Shown: positions 38,221-50,040 of the stretch, one piece after another | Position numbering within the stretch: position 1 is the first letter of the stretch | How the letters are laid out: every line of letters begins with the position of its first letter | From: Chrysomallon squamiferum | Taxonomy: Eukaryota; Mollusca; Gastropoda; Neomphalida; Peltospiridae | Assembly (NCBI GenBank): GCA_012295275.1 | Contig: CM022670.1 | Span: 32,924,438 to 32,988,437, forward strand | DNA length: 64,000 nucleotides | Direction of reading: 5' to 3' | Notes under the pieces: generated by a model | Told to the model about the DNA's origin: nothing | Seen by the model: only the letters and a program-made list of their open reading frames with translations | Database searches by the model: none | Program-made: the position numbers and the translations under genes

Positions 38221-41200
38221 TGTATATACATATTTGCATAAATATTATCATAATGGTTAGAAGACGTTGATTCAGAAAGTAAAGAACTGGACGAAACTAT
38301 TGGCATTAAGATGCCTTAATACATAATTTTTTGAGTTAAAATGCCTTATTTGTCTTTAAAAAAAAAAAAAAAAATTTAAACAAAACAAAATAAAACAAGA
38401 ACAGCTTAGTTTATTGGTCTGATGGTGCAGTTTTTGTTATTTTTGTTATTTTTTTCTCTCTTTACAATACTCTAAAGGAATATTATCATTTTTCAGTAAT
38501 ACAATATTATAGCTGTAGGCGTAAATTTCTTTCATTTTTTTTTAAAATCACAAGTCGCATTATAAAATACAATATAAATAAACATCTCCTTTATCTTTTC
38601 AGAAGATTAATTTCTTTGTCCTTCTTCATTTTATAAAAAGATAAATTAAAGTGTGAATGATTGATTAAGAAAAAAAAAATGATTTAAAGACACCTAAAAC
38701 AAATTAACGATTAAGATTTTATGTTTAACTGCGACATGAATGTCTTCACTCCATAAACTATTTTTTTACCGAAGTAAAGAATCCGTTACATACACCTTCT
38801 CATTTTTACTTTATTTCATTCATTCTTTTTTCTTAGTTACATTATAATTTCTTTATCCTGGTAAAGACACAGTTGTTTTTGAGTAAGTCTTAATGTGACA
38901 TTTGTCCTAATTAAGTAAAAGCCATTGATATTGTTATTCTTTCTATCTTTCTTACACGAATCTTGTCGTTTTATTTGTTTTTTTAATATTAAATTTTATA
39001 TATGTGGTTTTTTAAACGGTATTGTTTCTTTCTTAACTGTAAATGAAACAATATGAAGTGACATGAAATGAAATAAACAAAACAAAGAAACAAAAAACCC
39101 CCACAAAAAACACATCAAAACAAACAAGAACAAATAAATAATAAAATAAAATGAAATGAAATACAATAAAATAAAATAAAATAGAATAAAACTAAAACTG
39201 ATCTGCTTTCACTCTTTATGAGACGAAACGTACTTCAGCAATAACTCGTTATTTTAAGAAAGTTTTATTAAAACGAATTAGTTACACCTCACTCAATTCC
39301 ATTTCTCATCCGACCCGGGAGACGGAACTTCCGCCGAATCCACACCATCCCCTGTTCTTTTCAATATGCTTAAAACAAATCGCCGTATACTACTATAGAA
39401 ATGTGACAGTTCTAAGTTCAAAGCTTCACAAAGGCAACTTCAGGGCTATTTTACGATCTGTATAACCACAATGAAAAACCCTAGTTGAATCTGTACAGGC
39501 CACTTGCTGTATCGGAAATGACCTCGGAATTGTACGGAAATGACACGACGTAGCTGATTGCAAATGATCAAGGATTTGATTTCTAATTATACTTCCGCAC
39601 CGTTAAGTGTAGACATTATAGTCTGCGTGAATCAAGGAAATACAGATTTTTCTCTGTGATTAGTTGAAAACATTAGTTTTCTTTGAAACCAGATATGTAT
39701 TTAGATACCAAGAAAACTAAAGTAAAAAAAAAAAAAAAAAAAAAAAATTGAAACGTTTGTCCTTGTAGTCATGTTAGTTTCGTATATAAAGGACGTTTTC
39801 TGTCAACAATAATATCAGAATGATTTATTTATTTATTTATTTATTTATTTATCTGTTTATTCATTTTGAGAAGAAGAAAATATAGTGAGCATTTTAACAT
39901 ACAGTTATATTCGACTAAATCAACTACTGCATGACTACTTTCAGCGAATTTTAAAAAAATTCGATCTTGACAAACTTTTCAGAAGTCTTCTTTTTTTTTT
40001 TATCAGTCCCCGACAATGTCAATCGTTTATATGATTAGCTAAAGAGAGGAGAGATCTTATCGTGACAAACCTCACTCAGACTTTCTGGACAGAGACTTTT
40101 AATATCCATCAGTTTTAAAAATCATAACCTGTGCTTTTATTTTATACAATAGAGCCAGTATTTACTCCATCACAGTAATATAGCATTTTCATTATTATAA
40201 TCAAAACCAGAATCATCATCAGTAACCACATATAGTAATATACAGAGTAATAGTGGCCATAGTATAGGTGGTAGTAGAGGTAATAGCAGTAGAAGTAAAT
40301 CACAGTAGTAAAAGCAATGATGGTGATGATAGTAAGGCAAATATGGTAGTAGTAATATAAAATAACTGTTATTCTAGCAAAGGTATAAGTAGTAATAGTA
40401 GTAGCAGGACCAGTAGCAATAGTAAACGTTGTGGTATTAGTAGAAAATGGTGATGATGTAGTAGTTGTAGTAGAAAATAGTAAAAGTAGTAGTAGTAAGA
40501 ACAGTCATAGACGGAGTAGTAGTAACGCAATATTATATTGTTGAAATGCTTCAAAACGAAATACTTCGTACAAAATATTCTTACACTGAGCTTCATGTTT
40601 AAATGTCAGCGGTTTGTAATTTACTCATAATTGTATGCGATTGGAACAATGACGTAAAACTACTAGCTGAGTTTATTCTGCTGGAAGGTATTGCCCTTTT
40701 TCAACTAACAGTTAGGTCAAACAGAATTTCACTGATTTTATAATAGGTAAATTTTTAATGTGTAAATCAGAACAATCTAGTTTGTTTGCCCAGACGTTAA
40801 AGAATGAATTGGTGGTTTTAAATGTCCCCACTTAGATGATTTAGGAGTGTGTTTAAGGAAGACATCTAAGAACATATTAAACTGATGACTTAACCACTGG
40901 TCGTCATTCAGCATATTATAGCTCTATGCACATCAACAGATCAACTATCATATGAATTCTTCAAGACATGTGATACAGGCTCTGTCTGGTCTGAGCTGGT
41001 CAATGTTTTTCAAATGATTTAAGCTCACATCAAAACTATTGAACGAAAGAATGAAGATTTAACGTCAACAGGTATAAAATGTCGTGCATTTTCATTACAA
41101 TTTTTGGTGAAGGAACATTCAAGAGCAAACTCACCACTGCTATCCCATGGATCATTTCTTTAGACTAAATTACAAAGGAATCTTGCCACAGAGAAGTGGA

Positions 41201-41599
41201 ATATATGTATATTGTATTGTGTCCAAAGACAGCAATATACAGTGCAGACAGTTACCCTTTGCTGCATGTAGACACATTAAAATTAGAATCAGTACGAGTA
41301 CAAAAAGGGCACAGTAATAATCGATCTTGTAAATAACAATTTTTAAAATAAAATTTATCGAATAAATCATTCTTGTCAGATTGTATTAGAATGTTAGTTT
41401 CACGCTATCGTGTAACGACAAATTATTTATTTAAAATATCTGACAGTATTATATTGATCAAATTAATATTTGAGTTATGTATGTATGTTCCATATATAAC
41501 GACTTCTTCTAAGTCTATTATTTGAAATATGCATAAAATTCAGTCAGAACTGTCTTTAGCAGACAAACAAGGAACCTCGGATTATCTATCCAAGATAGC
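38221..41599. other. AT-rich noncoding DNA
   Basis: A runs lie at 38358-38374 and about 39724-39747, AAAT/AAAC-rich DNA at 39075-39190 and a degenerate AGT triplet field at 40225-40525. A small GC-richer patch at 39300-39345 holds an 11-base palindrome, CGGAACTTCCG. No coding exon was recognised. Confidence 0.6.
39822..39852. repeat. (TTTA)n microsatellite
   Basis: About eight TTTA units. Confidence 0.93.
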
Positions 41600-41835
41600 T
41601 GTATATAAGATTATAACACAGTACTGTATAGTGTGATGTAGTATATAAGATAATATAATATAGTATAGTATTGTACAGCGTAGTATAATATAGTATAGTA
41701 TGCCATAGTATAGTGTAGTATAGTATAGTATAGAATAGTATAGTATAGTAAAGTATGGTATGGTATAGTGTAGTGTAGTGTAATATACTACAGTATAATC
41801 CAGCACAGTATCATGTAGTATAGGATCGCATAGCA
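41600..41835. repeat. Degenerate (TAGTA)n pentanucleotide field
   Basis: AGTAT pentamers, roughly the complement of the perfect array at 26563-26626, with many substitutions. The Tyr/Thr/Leu-rich minus-strand frame is an artefact. Confidence 0.9.
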
Positions 41836-42049
41836 CATCTTCAACATAGTACAACATATTTCGGGTACTGCTTAGTGTTGTGTAGTTTAATTCAATACAA
41901 TGGGTGTATGGGTGTGTCTTAAATTTAACAAAATAAAGATTGGAACAATACTCGCACGTTTTTTTGAATTATCTTTAAAGGATTGCTTTGTACACAGTCA
42001 TCAGTAAGAAATCAAATTAAACTTGAAAACAAATTTCACAACACTGTAA

Positions 42050-42240
42050 GACTGACAACACAGTACAATACAGTACTGTATAGTTCAGTTCAGTATAGTT
42101 CGGTATAGACAAGTTCAGTTCATTTAGTTCAATACAGTTCACTATAGTACAGTACAGTGCAATTCAGTTCAGAACAATAAAGTGGAGTATAGTTCAGTAT
42201 ATTACAATAAAGTATATTAGAGTATAGTAGAGTTTATTAG
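42050..42240. repeat. Degenerate CAGTA/TAGTT pentamer field
   Basis: CAGTA, TAGTT and CAGTT words recur at five-base spacing. It appears to be a more decayed extension of the pentamer field at 41600, separated by about 200 bp of unique DNA. Confidence 0.75.
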
Positions 42241-44985
42241 CTTTCAGCCTTTAGGCATCTTAGCATACATTTCACACATACACATTGCAGAGATGAGATA
42301 AAGGATTCAGTGGTCTTACGAACCCCGAGGAAAATAGCCATTTATCAGCTGTTAAATTCCTTAATATGAACACGTTCACAAGTAGCAACTACTAGCCTGT
42401 CCATCACTCCTCTGCTTTATCAAAGTAGCAATTCTAAAAAAGATACACACACTTTACAAATTCAGTCAGTGAACCAGTAATATTTATGCTGCCTTTACTG
42501 AGAAGCTTTAAGTTGCAAATTGATTCCTAACTGAGCGTAATCTTCTTGATCAGTTATTTATCGTGGATTAAATGTCTCAGAAGACCACAAGATTGGTTCT
42601 GGTCGCTTGTGCAATTGGACGTAAATATAAATATCGTTAGCGTAATGGACGTATTGGAACAGGTTTTTTTTTGTCCTCTCTTCTCGTCATTTCAAGAGTT
42701 TTGTGTCCTTTTGAAACATTCGCCAATATTGGCTTCTTTTACATAAAAGCGCTGCAGTGCACGTAGCTGACGGAATCTGCAGACTAAGATAACTGACTGA
42801 TACATAATATTGCTAATTTGTGTTTAATTCTGTCCCGGTTGAAGTTAACTGTTAAAATAGAAATATATTACTGCAAATTATAAACAGGATCAATAACAGG
42901 ATCATGTAACTAAGAAAAAAGAATGAATGAAGTAAATTAAAAATGAAAAGTTTCTGAAAATTAAAAACTATTTTTTTAAACGAGATGGAGAGAGAAAAAA
43001 ATAATGGCCATGTATCTCTGTTTTTCTCATTGTATCTTTTTTCTCTCTCGCTCTTCTCATCTCTCCATCTATCTTTCTTTCTTTCTCTCTGTCTATTTAT
43101 CTTTTCATGAATCTCTGATTTATATAAAGAATATAAAGACATTCACAAACTCGTACATCATAGAACTCGTACATCAGAATTTGACATTCGAGAAGCGGAT
43201 AATGGTTTAAATCCTGTATTCAGTCATGATGATTTTGAGAAAATCCCTTAAACTATGGATATCTAACTTACTGCCAATCAACTAGAAAAAAAACCTTCTC
43301 TATTACTGATGTAAAAAACTTCTGTTTCTCGGCAGGTTTGATTGATGCAATGTCATTCAGCACGAAATTTTATTGTAATGTCATTTTGGTATCTTTATAC
43401 GAAAAAATAACAAAACTACCGGAATTTATGCACACACGAGTGCACTTAACTATCATAGATATTTACTTCAATAAAACACGAACAATCTTCCGTCATTCTT
43501 ACAAAATAAAAATCGATATACATATCGAAGTGACAGTACGTGGAGAAGAAAAAAATAATGAGGAGATTAAATTTATTCTCTGCTTGATTCTAAGCGTTCA
43601 TTTGCTTACATTTATTATTTTTTTAAAAAGAAGAAAAAAAATATATAGAAAACAAACTTTTAGGTTAATTAATTGGAATTATTTATACTCATATCAAATG
43701 ACATATTAATGCAGCTGCGTGTGATAATGTGAAATGAACACACTAGTGTTAACTTGTTAACCCACTGCATTGCAATTCTAGTGAATCAGAAGGAAATGAA
43801 AATTCGGCAAATGGCTTAACTGATACATTATGCAACGTAATGACTGAAGCGATGACATTTCAGCTAAGGGTAACATCATCGATTCTTTGATATTGTCACG
43901 TACAGAAACAATCTATCAAAACATGACGATTATCGTAAAATATTTCAAATTTACGTTTTTAGCATCTAATCATACCGAATGAAAGAGTTATTATTACTTT
44001 TTTATTCTTCTTTGTAATAATAATAATAATAATAATAATAATACAATATATATATATATATATGTTAAATAAAATTAAAATTAAAAAAAAAATCGCATTC
44101 AAAATTTTAGTGCATTGGTCACAGGTATGTGAATATTTACAGCTGATTTATCATGGACGACATCTTTGGCAATGATACTGATAATTTTATTATAATTTGA
44201 AGAATATATATATGACAATAAAATCCTTGCTTTTGATAGGCAGAAATGACTACAGTGATATTCTTATAACTTTAAGACTAACTGTAAAAGATTCTGCTCA
44301 GATAGAAGTCTCAGATGTACGTTTATAATAAAGTTAAATGAAGCAACTGAAAGAAAAACTAGCTAATCACATTAACAATTTTCATAAACGAACCGTTGAT
44401 TCAATCTGTCCTCTGTATTTATAAAGGATATGTGATTTACCTTCTGACGGGCTCCGGAAATTTCGTTACACTTTGTCATTACAGAAAATAATTAAACCAA
44501 AGTATATTAGCATTTTGTGTTTTCAGGTTAATCAGATCGAGATCGATGTCCTCTATATGGAGGGTAAAGCATTTGAATTAATGTTACTTTCTTGAAGCAA
44601 TTCTTAATATTCTATTGTAACGATTTATAATTATTAAAGATACTGTTATCAACAAACAATATTGCTTTCACAGATAGAATCTGCCGCCTTTAATATTTCC
44701 GCTGTCGATATTCATCTGTAGTAAAGCGTATTGTTAAACGTGCTCCGCACTATATTTCTCTATCCTCTAGTAAATCAGAAAAGTAATGTCCTAGTCATTA
44801 TTATCAAATGGTTTTTCATCTACATTTGTTTGTAAGAAAATTAATGGTAGATGGGATTATACCAGTCATAATTTATGAGTTCAAAATATTTTACTAAAAT
44901 GCTTTGGTGCAAATCTAATGTTAAATATTTTAGCAGTAACGTGTTATTTTTTCCACAGCTAGTTTATAAATCATACTGATAAACA

Positions 44986-44987
<2 letters not shown>
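42241..44987. other. AT-rich noncoding DNA
   Basis: Contains CT-rich sequence (43010-43100), (AAT)n at 44015-44042 and (AT)n at 44045-44063. Frames at 42546-42746 and 43338-43709 are ATG-initiated but lysine/isoleucine-rich or motif-free. I see no exon structure. Confidence 0.55.

Positions 44988-45025
<38 letters not shown>
44988..45025. repeat. (CA)n microsatellite
   Basis: About 19 perfect CA units, then a CT-rich patch to about 45090. Confidence 0.96.
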
Positions 45026-45028
<3 letters not shown>

Positions 45029-45534
45029 CTTCTCTCTTTTTATCTTGCTCTTTGTTTCTCTTTCTGTCTCTGAAACTTTCTTTCTCTATCTGAAATACTC
45101 AAACGGATGCTGTCTTGTTTACACTCTTTTACATTTTCAGAGTAAAGAAAACCACAACAAACAAAACAGATACGTGATTCGAAGCTATGAAATGAAAGAA
45201 AACTTGGTTGAATATTAGAAATGTCATCATCTTTACTTCTCACATGCGCTCACAAAATATAATTAATTTCGTGATTCTTCAAAATAAAACTTTAACTAGT
45301 ACTAATTTCTTGAGATAAATCGTAACTGAAAAAATAATAACTTCCTTGTTGTCCATCATCACGACTTGGAGTGGAGAAGATTTTTCTGCAATTAAATTGT
45401 ATGGAACATTTATTAAACATGTCTTAAACTCGAATCTTTAATTTGGTATTAATTAAAAAACAGTCAGAAATCTATAAAGTTAATCACGGAACGAAAACAA
45501 GATAAATACTTCATCTATGTTAGATTTATGCGTG

Positions 45535-45740
45535 TGTATATGTATGTATGTCTGTTTGTATGTAAGTACGTAAACAAGCAAGTGAGTAAGTGGGTTTGCT
45601 TGATTGCATGTATGTATGTGTGTATATATGTATGTATGCATGATGTATGTAGGCAGGTAGGTAGGTAGGTAGGCAGGTAGGCAGGTACTTACTAACGCAT
45701 GTATGTACGTATGAATGTGTATGTGCATGGCTTTTTATAT
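45535..45740. repeat. Imperfect (TATG)n/(GTAG)n array
   Basis: TATG-type tetramers around a (GGTA)n core at 45651-45687. The His/Thr/Tyr/Pro frame on the minus strand is an artefact. Confidence 0.9.
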
Positions 45741-48589
45741 TTGTTTATGAGTATGGATATATACATGCGCGCAGGTGATCACTTGATTGGGATATTATAT
45801 TCTAGCTAATATTGAACAAAATAAAATAAAAAAAAAAAAAAAAAAAAAAACGTAAGAACATAAGGGAAAAAATATCCTGTCGTTTTATCATCTGATTTGT
45901 TTGTGAGGACGAAAAAAACAAACAAAAAACAACAACAGAAAACACAAGTCTCAAATCACAGATAGAAAAACAAATGATGTTGCTTTTAATACATCAGTTG
46001 GCCTCTTCAGGCTGTTAAGGCATCGTGTTATCAAATGTGATTCAACGCACCGATTCTATTGCTGGTTACAATAGCTTATCAAATAAACCAATAAACTGTG
46101 CATTATCGTTGTTTTAAACGTGCCGATTGGGGAATAAATGTCAGGATGTGTCATCATAACTCATAAAGGCCATTATTTTCGCATAAAAGATTTTAGATAT
46201 AATGTCCGGCTAACGTCAATGTAGTAATCAGCCCATCGGATGAGCTAACAAAGATAATAACAAACAAAATGCTCCAGTTCTTAATTAGTAGCCAGGTGCG
46301 TAATTCCCGTTATCTACAATCTCAGTGATTGCAGTTACTGTGTGTAAAAGCACAAGACTGATCACTATAGAGGTGCATCAATCTTTCTAATGGCGATCTT
46401 GGTGCAGTACTGCATGAACAGTCTCTCTACCACTTAGAGATATATTTTATTATAATGGTAAAGCATGGTATGTGTATGTGTGTTTTAAAACCTGGGGTGT
46501 CGTATGGATGTATCTGGCAACTGTTGTTTATTTTTTGTTTGTTTGTTCGCACGTTCATTTGTGTTTCTCTTGGCTCAAGTAATTCCATCATCGTATTTAT
46601 CTTCCTGTTACAAATAGCATACAAACATGCATAGACATATACAATTACATACAGACACCTACGTCTACATAAGTATAGAAATGTATATACAGATTCATAG
46701 AACATGCTTGTAGGCGCATAATATTAAAAATTCATTAAACTACTTCCTCGCATCAGATACAAAACAGGTGAAAAAAGGTGACGCGTGGACAGTCAAACGC
46801 GACATTGTTCTAGGACACTACCATTAACGTGGACGATATATCGGAAATCAAATAACTGCCGTCTGTTAAAGACATTATCAGAAGAAGAAAAAAAAGTCCA
46901 TTAATCGACCAAATCCATCGCTGTTGTTAACAAACAGTCAGTAGGATTGGTCAATGTAATCGCAGGAAATCTCTGATACCTTGAATGCTGTTTGCTGCCA
47001 GTAAAACGAATTAATGCAGGAAAACGTCAAAAGAAATGTTTAACATTAATTGTTGATCACATTAGATGTCAAATAACTGTGGCTTGTTTTACAGACGTGA
47101 ACGATGGAATGAAAAATGTTTAATAAAACATTGGTTACAAGAAAAAGATGGAGAATGTCGAATGATATTTTGGGGCTTGACTATTCTAGACAAAAAAAAA
47201 AGACTGATGAAACTGATGTCAAACAATCAATCACCTACACATTACACACCCACCTACATCCACTCAGAGATGGGTAGGATATACATAAAATAAAATAAAT
47301 GTTGTTAATCCATTTGTGTATGTAAGCTTGTTCATTTAAACATTCAGCTTGCCAATTCAGTATCTTATAAATGTATTGCATCTTAGATCTCTATACATCC
47401 AGGACATTAAACACTGACTCTCAAATGTTTTGTAATCAAAACTGAACCTATAAACTGAAACCATTTTTGTCAGGACCATGATCAAGGCTAAGTCCAGTTT
47501 CAAAGCATCTAAATCTTATTTGAATACGGGCATTTGTCTCCCAGTCTCTCTGTTAATCTATCCATCTATCTGTCTGTCTGTCTCTCTGTCTATGAGTCTG
47601 CTTCATTCTGTTTCTCTGTGTATTTATTGTGTATCAGTATAATATTTACATGCATACGATCCACATAGGAGCAACTGCTTTTACAAAACTCGTGAAAAAC
47701 TGCCGGAAATTTTGATCAAAGGAAGCAGAGATCAGTTTTTCTTTTACGTTATATGATATGTGATTTGTGATCATTGCATATTACCAATCACTTAAAAATT
47801 GATTCATGTGTTTTTATCTTTGTAAAATTTCGGAACAGTCAACCCATCTGTCCCCCTTAACGCCTATGTTCACATATTTACACGAGTATGTGTTCGTCCG
47901 CACGTACATGTGTTTATTTTTGTTGTGTAATTGTATATTTAATTTGCTGCTGTTGACATTTTTACACATTTGTGGTGTTTATGTGGAAATGTCTGATTAG
48001 ACTACTGTTACTATCAAAAACATGCTGAATGGAAATCGTTAGATTTTTAATCGTATCTCGACACAGTTAGAACTGATCGTAACAGCCGTAATCGTCTTAG
48101 CTGAGTATTAAAGCGATTATCCAAAACGAGAAGGCGTAATTTGAAAAAGAAGAAAGAAAAACCCATCCAGCTGGATTCTTATTTATTTCTTGAATATTTT
48201 GTAAATAATAATAACTTCCTCAATTCTGACTACACCTACAACTTCCTCTACGAAAATAAATATCTTAGTTTGATTTCGCAATGTTGAGAAAGTAACTGGA
48301 TTTTGAATAGTTAATACTGTTTTTTATGTAGTGTGCAACTATTTAAAAAATAAAAAATAAAACAAGACATGATGTTTATAACAAAAAGGATTATATTTAG
48401 ATGCATCTTTAGTTAATTCCTATGACACTCTAGAATGTATGTGTGTCTTGATGTGTTTTCAACGAAAGGTTGTTTTTGTATTTTACAGGTATAGGAAATT
48501 TGGGTAGGCGGTTTCAAGATGTAAAGAATCAACAGATGCATTAATGAAACATTTAAACGTACTGGCTTATTTATATAAACACTATACAC
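45741..48589. other. Unique noncoding sequence
   Basis: Mostly mixed AT-rich DNA with an A run at about 45829-45850 and TCTG-type repeats at 47560-47592. Short ATG frames (46427-46705 minus, 47066-47293 plus, 47806-48000 plus) have no recognisable domain or splice context. Confidence 0.55.
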
Positions 48590-48665
48590 ACACACACACA
48601 TACACAAACACAAATATACAAACATACACACACATACACACACACGTACACATATATGGGTCGAT

Positions 48666-48728
<63 letters not shown>
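48590..48728. repeat. (CA)n-(GA)n compound microsatellite
   Basis: Imperfect CA/CATA units (48590-48673) are followed by about 28 GA units (48674-48728). Confidence 0.95.
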
Positions 48729-48733
<5 letters not shown>

Positions 48734-49429
48734 TGAAATAGAAACGAAATTTTATGTCTCAAGTATGTAGAGTAGCAAAATATATAATAATAATAATAAT
48801 AATAACAATAAATAAAAAAAATCCATCAAAACACATCTACACGCACACCCACTAAAACAGGTAATAAAATAAAACAAAGAAAAAAAAAACAAAGCAAAAA
48901 ATGAATAAATAAAAAATAAAAAATATTTACGTCGACAGTAAAGCACAGATTAATAATCATTAGAAAACGTTTATATCTACAAACTAGGAACCGTGATTTT
49001 CTTTGTGTTGGGATGCCTTTGTTTGGTGGTATCCATAAAGACACCTTGAAACAGCAACACACAGAAAGGTCTGACGAGCTTTCTTGCACGGAAAACCAAA
49101 ACCATTCCGTGCGTTTCTTCGATTTTCCTACATTGCCTCACACATTTCAAGCGTTTCACTTAAGTGGTCAAAGAAAGGCCATTGATTACCCGCCTTTTAA
49201 TTCGTGATTTATGTGGAATACCGAATCCGGCAGGTCCCAGAGAATTGTTAAAAAAACAACAAAAGTTTTTAGTTTGTTTTATTATTTTTATTTTTATTTT
49301 TATTTTTTTTTTTTTTACTTTTTTTTGTTTGTTTTTGTTTGTTTTGGTACGGAAGTTAGTATGGATGACTGAACGGGACATCTTTTGAAAATATCCTTAG
49401 CTCTTTTGATAAAAGTTAATATATGTATT

Positions 49430-49433
<4 letters not shown>
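48729..49433. other. Noncoding flank upstream of the promoter
   Basis: AT-rich DNA with (AAT)n near 48787-48806 and T/GTTT-rich sequence at 49270-49345. The 48960-49250 part is less AT-rich, with overlapping short frames on both strands but no recognisable product. Confidence 0.5.

Positions 49434-49482
<49 letters not shown>
49434..49482. repeat. (TA)n microsatellite
   Basis: About 24 perfect TA units, 260 bp upstream of the promoter-like region. Confidence 0.97.
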
Positions 49483-49488
<6 letters not shown>

Positions 49489-49743
49489 TTAAATAAAAAA
49501 CAAACCAAAAGAAAGAAAAAATAACTAAAGAAGAACAGAAGAAAAAAAAAGAGAATAGGCAAATAGCAATAATAATAAAGAAAAAAAAAATAGCATAAAA
49601 ACTTTCAACATCGATTAGACTTAGTTATCGGTTAAATAAAAGAAACAGAAAGAAAGAAAGAAAGAAATGACACCTGTACTAAAAAGTGCTCGACAAATCG
49701 TGATACAGATAATAACATTGCTCCACCTTTCACAAGGAAACAG

Positions 49744-49966
49744 CCAATGGGCGGCGAATGACAGAAACGAAATTAGAGTGAGAACAAATTCTGTCGATAG
49801 GCAAAATAAACGCCCCCTGCGCAACCTACGTCACAGCCGGCGGTAACATAAGTTTGCCGTGCGCAAAGGCTGACCATATTGCTTATTTGCCGCACAAGCC
49901 TCCCAGCAGAATGCCTCACTCATGACCAGGCTTAAATACTCACACTGTTGTTTTGTATTCTTGCAG
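49744..49966 (+). promoter_or_regulatory. Probable promoter of the six-cysteine peptide gene
   Basis: A GC-richer island lies directly upstream of the start codon. It holds a CCAAT box (49744-49748) abutting a GC box GGGCGG (49749-49754). Next come a CRE-like TACGTCAC (49827-49834) and a TATA-like TTAAATA (49932-49938). Initiation near 49960-49968 would be about 30 bases after the TATA-like box and leave a 5' leader of only about 6-14 nt before the ATG at 49974. CRE-type sites are common in peptide-hormone promoters. The element calls are by consensus match only. Alternatively, TTGTATTCTTGCAG (ending 49966) could be a 3' splice site, making this an intron end with the true promoter farther upstream. 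Confidence 0.55.
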
Positions 49967-49973
49967 ACAAAAC

Positions 49974-50040
49974 ATGTTGCAAACAAGTTGGATTCACATA
50001 ACCGCAGTCTTAACGCTTAGCCTACTATTAACTCAAACAG
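49974..50040 (+). CDS. Exon 1: signal peptide
   Basis: Starts at the ATG at 49974 and codes MLQTSWIHITAVLTLSLLL, then TQT and the first base of a glycine codon. The donor is G|GTAAGA. The short polar start, leucine-rich core and small residues at the exon 1/2 junction are typical of a secretory signal. No other ATG in the exon would keep the hydrophobic core. The leader before the ATG is short if the TATA-like box upstream is used. Confidence 0.85.
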
